Source: Athripsodes cinereus (taxonomy: Eukaryota; Arthropoda; Insecta; Trichoptera; Leptoceridae). Taken from it: DNA of 64,000 nt. Positions 34,690 to 47,984 of this stretch are shown here, in pieces. A model generated the notes under the pieces. That model did not search any database. It saw only the letters and a program-made list of their open reading frames with translations, and was not told the DNA's origin. A program made the position numbers and the translations under genes. The DNA lies in the NCBI GenBank assembly GCA_947579605.1, contig OX388316.1:13519290-13583289 (forward strand), given 5' to 3'. Each line of letters opens with the position of its first letter. Position 1 is the first letter of the stretch.

Positions 34690-35190
34690 CAGGGATGTTG
34701 CGAATATTCGCATCCGCATCCGCAAATGCGGAGCTTCCGCATGCATTTGGACATCTGCATCCGCATCCGCATCCGCAATAATTGATGCGGATGTTCATGC
34801 GGATGCGGATGTAAGACAATTTGCGACAAGAAAGAAATGGGGCGGGGCCGGCGAATGGCGCGTGCCGTTCGCACTTGACATTAACCAATGGGAACGAAAA
34901 AATTGGTGACAAGATCCGACGCATTTTTATTTTTGCCGGTTTTATTTTATTTTTGCAAATAACAAAAAGAAAAAAATATTTCGCCAAAAAATCTATTATA
35001 TTATTGTAGCAATAATTTCGTCACATATTTGACAGTGGGGCCTACCTAAGATAGTTCCTACATTTTTTCTATAACATCTTAAACATCCGCATCCGCATTC
35101 GCATCCGCATCCGCGGATGTGAGCCTTCAAAAATCCGCATCCGCATTCACATCCGCGGATGTGTAAAAATCGACATCCGCAACATCCCTG
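34690..35190. mobile_element. hAT-type MITE built from GCATCC arrays, 8-bp target duplication
   Basis: A 501-bp element starts CAGGGATGTTGCGAAT and ends with the complement of CAGGGATGTTGCGGAT. CTAGGTAC is duplicated exactly at 34682-34689 and 35191-35198. Subterminal DNA is dense in GCATCC/GGATGC hexamers in both orientations, so each end can fold on itself. The interior has only chance frames. The 8-bp footprint and CAG terminus support hAT. Confidence 0.92.
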
Positions 35191-35198
35191 CTAGGTAC

Positions 35199-36597
35199 AT
35201 TAAAATGCATTGATTATAATAATGGCATATAAAAGGGTATGTTGCACAAACTTGCAATATAGCAACATACTCGTTCAATAATTTCAATATGCATTATAAT
35301 ATGTTTATATGATTATTTACTTGTGTTTTTATGTCGCGAAAAATGTTATGTATTATATTTGCTTTTCATTTTGTGTCTAGGTGTACCTGTAATAAAATTG
35401 TATATTGAACTGCCTAATACTTATTTCTTATTTGTAAATATTACATAAATCTTAAACTATATCAAGACTTACCTACTTGACAAAGTTGACTTCTATAGAA
35501 TTAAGAATTATTATATGTCTTCAATAAAAAGCTTTGGAATTTCTTGACTTATCACATCAACCGAGTGAAGCTCTGGCAAACTTGCTCTCGAATATCTTGT
35601 ACATGTTATTATTAAGGCAAATAACTTTTAACAAGAAACTTCACAGAGACTAATGTACAAGAATTTGTAATATTAATCGAAACAATCTGATTTTTTCCCC
35701 CTCCTCTTGCTACTCGCAAAATACGTATAAAATATTTTTCTTCCTTAAATTATTAAAATTATCTGAACATCAATATTGTTAAAAATTTAGTTCCAGACTT
35801 ACGAGTAAACCTTCGTAACAATATCATCCCATAAAAATATAACATATATTATGCCTTTCACAGTTACCTCCGAAACAAAATATTGAAAATAAGGTCATCT
35901 CATTTGAGTCACTTCTTCATGTAACATTCCCGATGTTTAATTAACATAATTATTATTGGAACAGTTTATTACGAAAGAGATCGGAAACTTTTTAAGGTGA
36001 AAATCCAATACTTTTGTGGTCAAACTATCGTTGAATATTTTCATACGGCAAATTCGAATTCGATACCGTGAATGACGCATTTTAATAAACCTATTAAATT
36101 AAACAAGTACTTTATTCATTATTAACGCTAAGAAATAAAGAAATTAATTTAAATTACAAAAATCACAAGTAAATAGAGGTATAAAGTAACTAATAAAATA
36201 TTATGAATGCAAAGACCATTAGAGAGTTCGTTATAAGGAGTTTTAACTTAAGTACATAATTACCTACATTGTATGAACTACATATAATACTATAGAGATG
36301 AGAGCATTTTACTTATGCACTTAGTATGTTGTCGTTATGTAACGAACTTAATACTATTATAGTTAGTGATATCTAAGCAAAGTGTCCCCAGTCTCGTATG
36401 AAAGCAATAATTTATTAAAGTTTATTATTAAGATTAAATTTATCAAATATCAAGAGTCCCATTTTCCTGGTTCGCTTCTCCGTTTTGTAGTACGTAACGT
36501 ACATTCTGGAGTTCTTACTTTCCATATTACGCGACTTACTATTGTAGTCTGTTAGGTTGATGTGAACTTAGGTATGTTGAACCTACTTTTATCAGTA
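35199..36597. other. No feature recognised
   Basis: AT-rich spacer without recognisable coding or repeat content. Confidence 0.45.
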
Positions 36598-36856
36598 CAC
36601 TGAGAAAAATACTAACGAAATTTCACAACGAATCATTGGTACGTACTATCAGATTAGGACCAGAGATCGTACAAACGATTCATTAGTACGAATCTATAAT
36701 ATTAACTCTTCGCAAACAAGTTGTTGGTAAATTTACCAATGATTTGTTTGTGAAGAGTTAATATTATAGATTTATACCAATGAATCGTTTGTACGATCTC
36801 TGGTCCTAATCTGATAGTACCGTACCAATGATTCGTTTTGAGTATTTTTCTCAGTG
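36598..36856. mobile_element. Foldback MITE, TA target duplication
   Basis: A 259-bp near-perfect palindrome with termini CACTGAGAAAAATACT and complement, flanked by TA (36596-36597, 36857-36858). The arms are over 110 bp and include GATTAGGACCAGAGATCGTA and AATATTAACTCTTCGCAAAC, matching the opposite arm with few changes. A TA footprint is typical of Tc1/mariner-like elements; the family is not assigned. Confidence 0.88.
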
Positions 36857-39274
36857 TACTTTACATACAGGGGTGTAAATAAAGTGCTTTTGAAGCTGCA
36901 TAAACTTCTAAAGCAGCATTAGAAATGAGCCCATGTGGGGCTTTGGTGAGGTCATTAATTTACTCTTGATCACAATTTTCGTGAAAAATTATAGAAACAA
37001 TCCTTTCATGAGTAGTCATGCAACCGGAAAACAATATGAAAACTGGACAAAATGACTACTGGAGTGGAGACCGCTAAACTTGGAAATATCACGACTGAGA
37101 TGGAGAGATTTGTTTGAATATGTTGGTGGTTAACTGAATGCTAACGGGTTCAATATCAAAGAAAATGAAAAATGGATAGGAGTAGGCTGAAAAGAAAAAA
37201 GGTGTTAATGCATGACTGTTTACAATTATCATACATAATTTATACCTACATTTTTATAATTTATAATAACGATATCCTGTTTAAAGTAATGATAATATAG
37301 CTTCTTGGAATCACAATGTTTCTTTACTTATTAAAAAAAAAATAGTGATTACGATACTAAAACAATACACTATCAGAAAAATATTAGATAAATTTTAGTC
37401 ACTTCATACTAGATTGGTGCATAAGAAAATAAAATACGGTCCACGTTCACCTCGCATGAGACCATCTCTAGTTAGGAATATAATTATTACATACACGTAT
37501 CATGTACAATTACAATATTATATTCCTATATATTCTCCTTTTACTTTGATACAGGTCTCTGAAGACTAGCATTGTCTTCTCGCAACTAAGTATAATAAAC
37601 ATTAAATGCATAGGTAAATTAGAAACTTAATTCCAACAATTGTACTGTCGTTTATGATATTAATATTATTCTATTTTATAAATCCAATAATGAACTGTTT
37701 GAGAAAAGAATATTAAAAGCTTCACTTGTTTATTTTTTGAAAACTTATGTTACTGAAATATTTTTAAATTCAAATAAAATTGTATTTACGTAGTTTGTTT
37801 CATTAATGTAATGAATTTTATTATTTATCTTCCAAATAATCTATATTTTCTAATGTAACTTCGTGGAAATGGATTTTTAAGCATATTATCAAAAATTAAA
37901 GAACACTGTTTGATTTCACTGTGAGTTTATTTTTATTTTCTAGCGAAACTTTTGTCTGTTTTCTATTTCTTTGACTGTCACAATATCTTATAGCAAAAAA
38001 TGAAATGAAAAATACTACGTTTTTTGTATTATGAAGGTTTTATTTAATGTAAAACTACTCATAGACGACTTCACTATCGAAAACAGTTATTTTGACTATA
38101 AAACAACGTCATTCTCACAAACTTCATATTAACTTAAAACTCATAAAAATTGAACCAAGGTGCATACACGAATAGATCAAGATAGGTGCCTTACCTTTTC
38201 GCTGAATTTAAGATTTATGGTGATAATGATATAACCCCCAGATTTATATGATAATAACCCTCCTTTACACGAGACTTGTCTTTATAAGGAGGATGTTTAG
38301 ATTTAAGTTTTTTTTTATCAAATTAATAGTCTATGTATTGTTATGTCTGTATAATTGTTAAATAAAATGAATAAATAAATGTCTTTATAAATATTAACAC
38401 ACCTTTTACACGTTGCTCAAAATTTTACGTAAAGAAGAAGTAGGCCTATTATATTCCGGGGACTCCAAGGGGAATAGTATTTCTAACGTACTTAAAATAT
38501 TTAGGTAAAGTAATAATAATATAACAAATCATAGGTAGAAGTAAATACAAAGTAAGTCTGTTTGTTTACTTGTGCTTTAATTCTTATTTCGTATCGCGGC
38601 AAAACACAATAACTCCATTAAAACAATGCGGTTATTACAAAATTTACGACTTTAGATACGTCCTTATAGCGTGTCAGTAATAATAATAGGCACACATCTT
38701 AAACTTATTATTGTTATACAAAGTTTGAATTACGTGCTTTGGAGTTAATTGAAATTTATTTGCTTTTTATTAGTTTAGGGAGCAGGATTGAGACTTTTAC
38801 TACAATCGTATCGCAATACTTTTATACGTTCGTTCTTATGTTACAAGTACATATTATTATTATTTTTCTTAGGCATATTTTATGTAACAAATTAAATAAT
38901 TTTGTTGAAAGATTGAATAATAATTAATAACCTCTATACGCAGTCTCATGCTTGGTGAACGTCATTATTTTCATTTATAAAGTTATTTAGTTAATCAATA
39001 ATTATGTGTAAATTTTTGGAATGTTTTATTTTAATTTCACTTATTTTAGAGGCATTAACAATGTAGTAATTTCTATATATTTCATTTTTTTCACTTGAAT
39101 TTCTATGTTTATTTGTTATATGAATAAAAAATACGCTATCCCGATTTCAGTGTACCTACATCATTGACGAGCTTTTGTTTTGTTTTAGTCGTTGAACTAT
39201 CTATAATACTAAATTCATTAATTTTGCTTCATTATTTTCAATACATATTTATACCCAACACAGAACATGAGATG
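36857..39274. other. Mostly anonymous AT-rich sequence
   Basis: A less AT-rich patch at 37040-37190 (one frame reads SRLRWRDLFEYVGG) may be a decayed LINE tail. A segment at 38270-38395 ends TAAAATGAATAAATAAAT like a retroposon tail. Neither is strong enough to name. No host gene seen. Confidence 0.4.
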
Positions 39275-39408
39275 TCTGTGGAGCCCGAAGGGTCCACAGT
39301 AAAGACCACCCTTCTCTGTCAATTAACATCTTCAAGTCAGCGATGAGTTATGACGCCCACCCATAATGCCTTATTTTTCAAGTGACACTGAGAGGACAAC
39401 CTGTACAA
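39275..39408 (+). repeat. SINE-C copy truncated by an LTR element
   Basis: A GTGGAGCCCG head-like start, AAGTCAGCGATGAGTTATGA, CACCCATAATGCC and ACTGAGAGGACAAC follow the family order, and similarity stops exactly at the LTR boundary. The remaining 3' part is not recognisable beyond the other LTR. Confidence 0.65.
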
Positions 39409-39889
39409 TGTCATGGGACCCTTATAATTTATTATCCAAAAAATGGTACTTGTGTTGCCATCTATCGAAATCCTGTGAAAGCCCTGGCCCCTATCTAGAG
39501 AAATCGTAAATACCTTTTGCGATTATCATAAAAACAGATTCCTTCTTCTTGATCCTTTTCCGGGAGTCAGCCATTTTGGCCAGTCTCCTGCTATTCGTCT
39601 TACCATAGACATAGCAGGGGCTCGCTCCAAAAATAAATATCTCTTCTCTTCTACAAAATACTGTGAGTGTCGCTATAATAATGTAATTCAGTATTAAAAA
39701 CTGTGAATTGTTTTGTTTGGTGTAATAATAATCTGTGTAACCATATTCTTCGTCAATAAACTGATCATACAACATCATGCTAGTGTTTCCTTAGCACAAC
39801 CACCACAATAAATTTACCCAACGATAAACCCTGAGAGAGTCACTGAAATCTGCCGACTATGGGAGAAATGTTACAGTTTGAATGTTACA
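39409..39889 (+). repeat. 5' LTR
   Basis: Begins TGTCATGGGACCCTTATAAT and ends GAATGTTACA. Contains AATAAA within CCAAAAATAAATATC. Confidence 0.92.
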
Positions 39890-39892
39890 GAT

Positions 39893-39907
39893 TGGCGCTC
39901 CAACGTG
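39893..39907 (+). other. Primer-binding site, lysine-tRNA type
   Basis: TGGCGCTCCAACGTG matches the complement of an insect lysine tRNA 3' end (TGGCGCCCAACGTGGGG) with one inserted T. It is the expected start of minus-strand DNA synthesis. Confidence 0.7.
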
Positions 39908-42900
39908 ATGCCTAATTATTGTGGTTTTTGTTGTGTTTGAAGTGAATTTAACAATGCATAAATGATAACATTAAATAGTGCGTAGATAAGTTCGTTACGT
40001 ATCACGTGACCCACCCATGTTTCCATGCATCACCAACACACACACACTTCTCTAGAATGTTCGATCAAAAAACGGTTAAAAATTCCATTACCATCACAAC
40101 AAGACTGTACAACTTTGCTCTTCAAGAAATTTCACCGCGTGACCAATAAGGACTATGATGGTGCTACAGTGAATGATTGAATTAAATAAACAGTGCTATA
40201 AATAATAAAGAAAAAACATTTTAATAATTAAATAAGTGAGTATTGAATTTTCGCCTCACTACAACAAGTGTACTTCGTAAATTTCATCACATAACCAATA
40301 AAGTTATGTTAGTGCTGCAATGAACATCTGAATTGATAAATAGTGTAATAATAACCACATTTTAATTAATAAATAATCAAGTACGATCAGATATTGTTAA
40401 TGAATGGAGAATTTAAGAAATAGATACGACAAGAAATTCACAAGATTGTGAACAGATACTCCAAATTTTCCTAAGACGTCCAGATAATTTCCTTCTGATG
40501 AGATGAAGATCTCCAACGTTACAATCCCTTAAGAAGCCTGCTACCACCACTACGAAGGATGTCCATGGCGGAATTTCCTTCCTTGACGGTTCCTGACCTC
40601 CAATAGAAGGATGTCCCATGTTTTGTCATCTAGATCTGACGTTTCTTCGAGGCCTTCTTTATCTACACAGAGAACCCTTGATGCTTGATGGTTTTGAGGA
40701 TGAGGAAATAAATGCTTCCTTCACTAGTAATAGACAACCTTATTCGTCTGACTACTACACAGGTTTTTATGGAAAAATATGGTGTTGTTGTGTTCATTTT
40801 GTACTGAAATATTTTGTATACCTACTATAGATACAGTTTTTTTTACATGTTGTTCCATGCTTTGCCTTTTGTGCCAAAGAGATTGTAAAAATTCCAGTTT
40901 CAATTTTGCATAAATTCAAGTGATACTAGCTAAGATCATTTTACAATTATTTGCGGAATTATTTGCTTGTTGATGTAAGATTCTACACTGAAGGATCTAC
41001 AAAGTAAGAGTTGTAAATTTATAAATGTCCAGTTTGTGAAATAGTCCAAGTAAAGTTTTTTCTATATCTGGTTGAATATACTCAAGAGTAAAGAAATCAA
41101 ATTTAAATTCATTGTACTTGTACCTACCTAGCGTGCGTGTCACGCGGGGTGTGGATGTATTTATGTATGGTTTGAAGTGAAATGATCATAGACCTCAATA
41201 TTGCTGGAAGAGGCTTAACAAAACAAATTTGAATAATTACCAATAATTCTTTTACTCATATGCTGGAATTGTTAATTTTGTGTTATGTAATGTATGTAAT
41301 GTTATGTCTACGATATTTCCAGGGAATGTCAAACTTTCCAGCGATTTCCAAACTTTAACAATTTAAAGAAATAATTGTTATTGATTTTTTTTCGAGTCTT
41401 ATCAAAGGACAAGACTTCCAAACAATTTTTTTAGTATCCAATGGTTCCCAACTGTTGAGATTTGATGTTACAAAGGTTGCCAAACTTTTTTTTTTGTTAA
41501 CATTTTTTTTGCTTTGAGGAATTTTTTTTGGATTCTTGGTAGGAGTCCATATTTTCTAGAGCAATTTTCAAACCAAGGTGTCCACTGTTTCTCAACTTTT
41601 TTTTGTTTTGGGAAAAATTTTTTTTTCCTCTTTCAAAGAATTTTTTTTTAATTCCTGCAAGTCCATCGCAATCTATCCAGCGCTGAATATTGGTACGTAT
41701 AATCTTTTGACTTGTTGATTATTATTTGACAATTTTCTTTCAGATCGTCAGTGCAAAACGTTTTGCATGTGCAATTTTTCTATTTCTCCTGTATAAGGAT
41801 TAACTTATAAAGGAGAACCGTTTATTATTCTATTATCATTCCACGCTAGAATCTCAAAATGTCTGAATCATCTGTAATTTTTCGAAAAAATTGGCACCTC
41901 GTTTCATCAAGTCTCTGTTTCTCCAAAATTTTGTTGTTATATTTCATTCTGAATGTAAGTCCGTCAATGTAAACTTGAAATTTTGGTAATGTAAAGAATT
42001 TATGTAAAAATGTAATGTTTTCTTGGGCTGTAATTTTAATGAATAAAAAGAACTATGTCTATACATCACAGGTCAATGTTAATAGTGAATTTTGTATGTA
42101 ATAAAAATGTTAGACTCACAAAAGAAATTATATTTACAGTCAGAGTAATGTCAAAGGAATTATCTTTCTTTCTTCTTTAAAGCAAAATAAATTATAATAC
42201 TGTTGATAGTCAAAAATTTGGTATTTCTACTCTTCAAGTACTTGTAACTTTTGCAGCCCATCTTATTGTAAACATTTAGTTAAGAAATCTCATAGAGGCT
42301 CTTCAAGGTTCCGCTTCTGTGAGAATTTTGAATTGTTCGAACTTTGTGGCGCCCTTAAATAATATTTTTTGTATGTTTGATCACCTTTTTTTTTTTGTTT
42401 GCGCCCGTGGATGCATGAAGTTGCCTTTATCATCTCATATGCTAGCCGTTTTCATTAGCAACGTGTTCACAATAATCTGAACCCATCCACTGTCGCAGGC
42501 AAAAGTCATACAACATGTTAGTTTTAAGGAATTTTGTACTGTACAACTGATGTAATTTTGACCCTCCAGTATACGAAAGTATACGAATTCTTTTGTTGTT
42601 TTCCTTAAATTTTGTGTGAACTCTTGAATCACTGAGTTATGTGGTAACTGATGAATGACTTATGACAGATGATGAATGCAAGGTACGGAAGAATGAAGTA
42701 TACATGAAAAAACGGCCGATAAAAGATGAAGTATGAAAATGCGTGAAAAGCTACCACTAATTCCCGTAGTTTATCAAATCATTAATGCTAAATCTTAAAT
42801 TGAGGGTCAAGGTCGCATCAGTCAAATTAGAATAAGTTTGTTGTGTTTCAACTTCTAGTGTGCATGGTTTTGTAAATAAATTATATGGCAAGGTTTCTCA

Positions 42901-43776
42901 CATGGTGTGAACCTGCTGGCCATTTTGCGGCAATTTTACTGTATGGAATGCGTACCCTTACAGTAATTTCTATTTGCCTAGTATGAATGTTAAGGAGTCA
43001 TTGGATGATTCGCCATCTTCCATGTACATCTCCTGGGTTAGACTGATATAGAGGTATGACTAAGCGTCCTACCCTAATACAATCAGTTCTAACTCAAATT
43101 TATTTTAGTAATTATCAATTTTTTAATGCCCGACAAGCTTATTGTCCAAGTGAGGTTTGAGGACGCTCAAACAAAGAAAGTTCATACAGGTCGCTTAGAG
43201 AAGCTCTGCGCGATAGGTTTGGTACCTGATATTAACCATTAGCCTGTATGAAATTGGTGGAAATTTCCACAAAAGAAAAATGCTATAGGGTAAAGGATTA
43301 CCGCCCTTATAATAGAGGTAGATCAGATATAATTGTAATGGATACCTCCTCTTGGAGTAAGGAAAAGTGTTTGGAAAATTGTTGAAGGTTTTTATTGTAT
43401 TATGTAAAGGAAATTAGTAATTTTGTTTGTCTTAAGCATGTAAAGGTTTACCTAGAAGTATGGCGAGAACATTGTCTACGATTCCGTATCCGCGACCTGT
43501 TCTGTCGGTGCATCTCCCTGGTCCCTTGCTTGCTTGAGACATGTCTATTTGTAAGGATTAGTTAAGAATTTGTTTCTAATGTCTGTTATGATAATTTGTA
43601 TCCTTGTTTTGACACTCACAGTGTTGTAAAATCTATCTTGTTTTGACACTCACAGTATTGTAAAATCTTTCTTATCTTTGACACTCTTAGTTCTGTAGAA
43701 TCCTTCTTGTTACTGACTTTGAAACTTTTCTTTTTTTTTTATTCATTTTTTTTCTTTAAAAGACAACTTGAGATGG
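39908..43776 (+). other. Non-coding interior of the second LTR element
   Basis: No gag-pol. It is T-rich around 41330-41660, with repeated TTCCAAAC and long T-runs. It contains CCAATGGTTCCCAACTGTTG (41438-41457) and CCACTGTTTCTCAACTTTT (41582-41600), sense-strand relatives of the motif repeated in the 17-29 kb element. A short frame at 40618-40830 has no recognisable domain. Confidence 0.7.
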
Positions 43777-44257
43777 TGTCATGGGACCCTTATAATTTAT
43801 TATCCAAAAAATGGTACTTGTGTTGCCATCTATCGAAATCCTGTGAAAGCCCTGGCCCCTATCTAGAGAAATCGTAAATACCTTTTGCGATTATCATAAA
43901 AACAGATTCCTTCTTCTTGATCCTTTTCCGGGAGTCAGCCATTTTGGCCAGTCTCCTGCTATTCGTCTTACCATAGACATAGCAGGGGCTCGCTCCAAAA
44001 ATAAATATCTCTTCTCTTCTACAAAATACTGTGAGTGTCGCTATAATAATGTAATTCAGTATTAAAAACTGTGAATTGTTTTGTTTGGTGTAATAATAAT
44101 CTGTGTAACCATATTCTTCGTCAATAAACTGATCATACAACATCATGCTAGTGTTTCCTTAGCACAACCACCACAATAAATTTACCCAACGATAAACCCT
44201 GAGAGAGTCACTGAAATCTGCCGACTATGGGAGAAATGTTACAGTTTGAATGTTACA
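43777..44257 (+). repeat. 3' LTR
   Basis: Direct repeat of 39409-39889, same length, no difference seen by eye. Confidence 0.92.
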
Positions 44258-44261
44258 ACAA

Positions 44262-45084
44262 CGTGACAACGGAGAGAGAAAACAGTATGCAACGCGTAAA
44301 GAGCTTACAAACATTTAAATATTACTTTCAATAAATATCTATAGAGTAACTATATTTATTAAGATATGATGCAATCAACTTTGATTTTTTTTACTTAAAA
44401 AATACTCTATTAATAATTAACACCGGATATTTAAGCTAGTAATAAATATAATTATATAAAGCTATGTACAAGAGTAAATTTATTATTTTTGTTTACTCAA
44501 GTCCTCTACTTAAGTTTCTTGTTGATTTTTTGCTTTCAACTCCAACACAGCAACGTTCAGTACTAAATAGTAAATATGTACTGTACTTCAGTAGGTACTA
44601 AAGAAATAATAATATGATGTATTAAATTAGCATCGTTAAATATTAATTTACCTTGTACGTATGTGGTTTGAGAAAGTTCGGAGATCAAAATCATTAGGTA
44701 CTTAATTAATTTGTTTTTTCAAGAATGAGACATACCCACTGTTATAAATTTAAATGATTTCAAATATTTTTTATGGAATCACGAAGAATGAATATTGTAT
44801 CCAAACACATATTAATAATACATATGCGATAAGAGAGTATCCCGCAATGTGAAAGTGTTTGTAAAATAATATAATAAATGAAACAGTTTCGAAGATATTT
44901 TAGTATCCGACTAGGCATTCAAACAAAACTCAAGTGTGAAAATCTACTTTTGCTTTGTAAATTTCTGAAAAAGTAATTTCTTTTTTAAATAAGTTAGTAG
45001 TTTTTTATTTTATTTATAAATATGTAGGTACCTACTTACTTTATTATATTTTGATTTCAAAACTACAAATTTCAGTAGCGGAGT
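44262..45084. other. No feature recognised
   Basis: AT-rich spacer. Confidence 0.4.
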
Positions 45085-45320
45085 AACCAGTGACCCAGTA
45101 GGTTTGTCATACATACTTTCCTGAGGTGTAGTTAAAGGCAGGTATTTGAAAAACATCACTAATAAGAAAGTATGTAAACACCTTCAATTAGATGCGACGC
45201 CATCCATCCTGAATGTTTAATTTGTTATATTGGCACGGAGAAGATGACCTGAATGTTTATTATATGGACTTGGTCTGCTGGATATCCTACTTATGGGATA
45301 TGTTATGTCAGTATGATGTA
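45085..45320 (+). repeat. SINE-C copy
   Basis: Plus copy with AAAGGCAGGTATTTGAAAAA, GCCATCCATCCTGAATG, GGCACGGAGAAGATGACCTG, GACTTGGTCTGCTGGATATC and a CCTACTTATGGGATATG tail stem-loop. The TAG tail is degenerate. Confidence 0.82.
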
Positions 45321-46782
45321 TAGAGTCATTTGAAAATTCAGATGAACCGACTGATAAGTGTATCTCTATATTCTCTATACATGTCAGTACAATGATATTT
45401 CATTATTATGTTATTATATATTTCATTATATCAATATACGTAGGTACTTACCTACCTATATTTTAATAATTGCATTTAATCTGATCACTCTTATTAACCA
45501 CTTAGTCATAATTACAATTAGTCATATCACGTAATTATTATATCAACAGTACACAAACAAACAAACCAATTCCCTAAATGATGTGGGAAACTTGCCCATA
45601 TCTCACGGAAGATAAGAAGAAAATTAATAAAAATATTAAACATAAGGGATGCTGACTTGTATGCAATATCATAGATTTTTATTCATTGTTCTTGATATTT
45701 TTGTAAGAAGTAGATATAAAAAAAGATTTGAATATTATTTTTTTGTGAGATGCCGGAAGCAGAAAAATCTTTTGAAAAAACTGGCTCCATAATACAAACA
45801 TACCTTATTGGATAATTCATTGATCTCTCAACTCACAATAATTATGTAGATATATAATTAATAATACTTTAAAATACCAATTTCAAATAATGCAGAAACA
45901 CCTAAGTATGTAATTTATAACAAGCATAGGCACATCTTCTTAGTGTATGTACATATTATTTTAAACATTTGTTATATTTTCAAAACCTACTAAATAATAT
46001 CACTCATCGTTAATGAAAAATATTACAGTATGAAAAATTCAGTGCAAAAATGTTGTCCTACAACATAGACATATTTATCTTTGTCCTACAAGAGGTAAGT
46101 TTTTGAAAATACGATAAAAATATTAAGTTGTTCCGTAACACAATTTACATCGAACATGTGCGTTATTTTAACTGACATCCCTTTATCAAACGAGTGTTGA
46201 TTAATACTGATTAATTTCACAATTAACTAACGGAGGGGGTTAAAATTATAGCATTATCGCGTTAGTTTTTAATTGATTTATAACGCAATTAAGATATCAT
46301 CGACATGAGCAGACCAAAGCAATATTATTTTAATACAAACAGTAGTAACTTATTTTCACGTTATTATTATGATTAAAACTGTTATAATTTTAATTCACGA
46401 ATAAGTACTAATTAATCATTTTATTCCCCCCGCTTTTTGATAGAAATGTTTAATCACAATAATACTCGCGATCAAAATTATTTTTAAAATGTATGGTTTA
46501 TGTAAATTCTTCCTAATTTAATATGTAGTATGTTTAAGTTTGTAAACGTAAACGTAATAGATACCGTAGATTTCGAATTCCTTTGTAATTATTTTGTCTG
46601 AATCCTTGATTTAATTTAAGAAAAAAGAATCTAAAATTATACAATTTAATTTTTAATCAAACTTTAACAATAACCCACGAAATACTTTGTTCGTGAAAAC
46701 AAAGCAAATCAATTGCAGAATTTTAACCATATCTTATCCTCTATGATCTTTCTCTAATTAAAGATTGATAATGTCCCTATAA
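45321..46782. other. No feature recognised
   Basis: AT-rich spacer, no coding signal. Confidence 0.45.
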
Positions 46783-46957
46783 GTTCGTCGGTAGCCTGGA
46801 GGTAGAGTCTCAGCTTTGTGAACAAGGGGTTCGGGGTTCGATCCCAGGTGCCGGCAAACTCCCCTTTCACGACACAAGCTTTTAGCTTACTGTGAAAGGT
46901 GTATAAGGTTGTATTTGGATTTATAACAAAAACCCAGATATATCTTTTTTTTTTTTT
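46783..46957 (+). mobile_element. tRNA-derived SINE (family B), full copy
   Basis: The tRNA-like head has A box TAGCCTGGAGG (46792-46802) and B box GGTTCGATCCC (46835-46845). The body is CCCCTTTCACGACACAAGCT ... ACTGTGAAAGGTGTATAAGG ... ACCCAGATATATC, and the copy ends in a T-run. The head appears once, in contrast to the tandem head at 29643-29690. It has an internal polymerase III promoter and no protein. Confidence 0.88.
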
Positions 46958-47951
46958 TAAAAAAAGTTATTTTTTGATTTCATTATGTACCTACTTCCTT
47001 TAACCTCTACTTCGTACTTCGTAAAGAAAATTATATTCCTATCAAGTTCTTGGTGGTTTTCTCAGATTTTTGATTTATAGATTCTTCATTATCTGAAAAA
47101 TACTTTGTATGATATACCTACCGATTTTTACAGTAATTTTTAATGCCGTTAGAAAAATACAAATAAAAATAACAGTTGCAATAAAAAATATTTAATTAAC
47201 GAGCCATATGGTCTTAAGAATGACAACTAATCACTTTATATACAGGACGGCTATACATAGTTGGAGATAATTATAAATATCCTTGTCAGAATTTTGTTTG
47301 TTCACTTTTCTACGATATAATTACAAAAGCATTATTATTATTATTATGATTCGGTCACCAGAGTAAGTACTTACAATAATATACATACAACTAAAACTAA
47401 TTACATACAATAATGCTAAGTTTATATTTATTGATGTCTATCATAATATTTCGTAGATATAATTACAGTACAAATGTACGTACCTACTGTGATATTTAGA
47501 GATGAAATGAATAACTAGTAAGTATCCGGTATTCGGTCAAATAGATGAACTAAGCTTTTAAACCAGATAGTTATTATGTACACAAATCACTTATTAAGGA
47601 TGGCTTGCCAAAATAATCATTAGCTATGTATTCGAAAGTTTGCAAAATCTCTGTTGTGTACTTATTATATTTATTGATAGGTGTAGAGAGATAATATAGT
47701 AAGACAATTTAAATACATATACCTACCTATATTTTTGAATAATGTATATTGATACAATACAAATAATGCAGAAGAACTGTTGAAATGCCTCATTCTAGGT
47801 AGGTACAGAAGATTGTTGGAAGTTGGTGGATGCAATAAACCCAACATTATAGGGAATAACAGTGGCCAAAGATGGAGTTGAAAAGGCTGAAGAAGAAAAA
47901 AAGAAGACGTACTGCCTCAGAACACACTAAAGGCTATAATTATATTAGAAC
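46958..47951. other. No gene recognised
   Basis: AT-rich spacer; 47815-47930 includes a faint LINE-tail-like reading (CNKPNIIGNNSGQRWS) that I do not annotate separately. Confidence 0.4.
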
Positions 47952-47984
47952 ATGAACAATGGACTTACGCATGTAGGTAATATA

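Larger units (their letters stand above)
39409..44257 (+). mobile_element. Young non-coding LTR retrotransposon with 481-bp LTRs
   Basis: Direct repeats at 39409-39889 and 43777-44257 (constant 4,368-bp offset, TG...CA) are flanked by ACAA at 39405-39408 and 44258-44261. A primer-binding site TGGCGCTCCAACGTG lies 3 bases after the 5' LTR, giving plus sense. The 3,887-bp interior has no frame resembling gag or pol; the longest are under 100 codons. The LTRs look identical by eye, including a shared 95-codon chance frame. This is a large retrotransposon derivative that needs proteins from elsewhere. The polypurine side (AAAAGACAACTTGAGATGG) is weak. Confidence 0.88.

Noticed and set aside
39491..39778. 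95-codon minus frame repeated at 43859-44146
   Set aside because: It lies in the two LTRs of the 39-44 kb element; no domain or codon signal.
46783..46856. Possible tRNA gene
   Set aside because: Same reason: this is the tRNA-like head of SINE family B, continuing into a SINE body.
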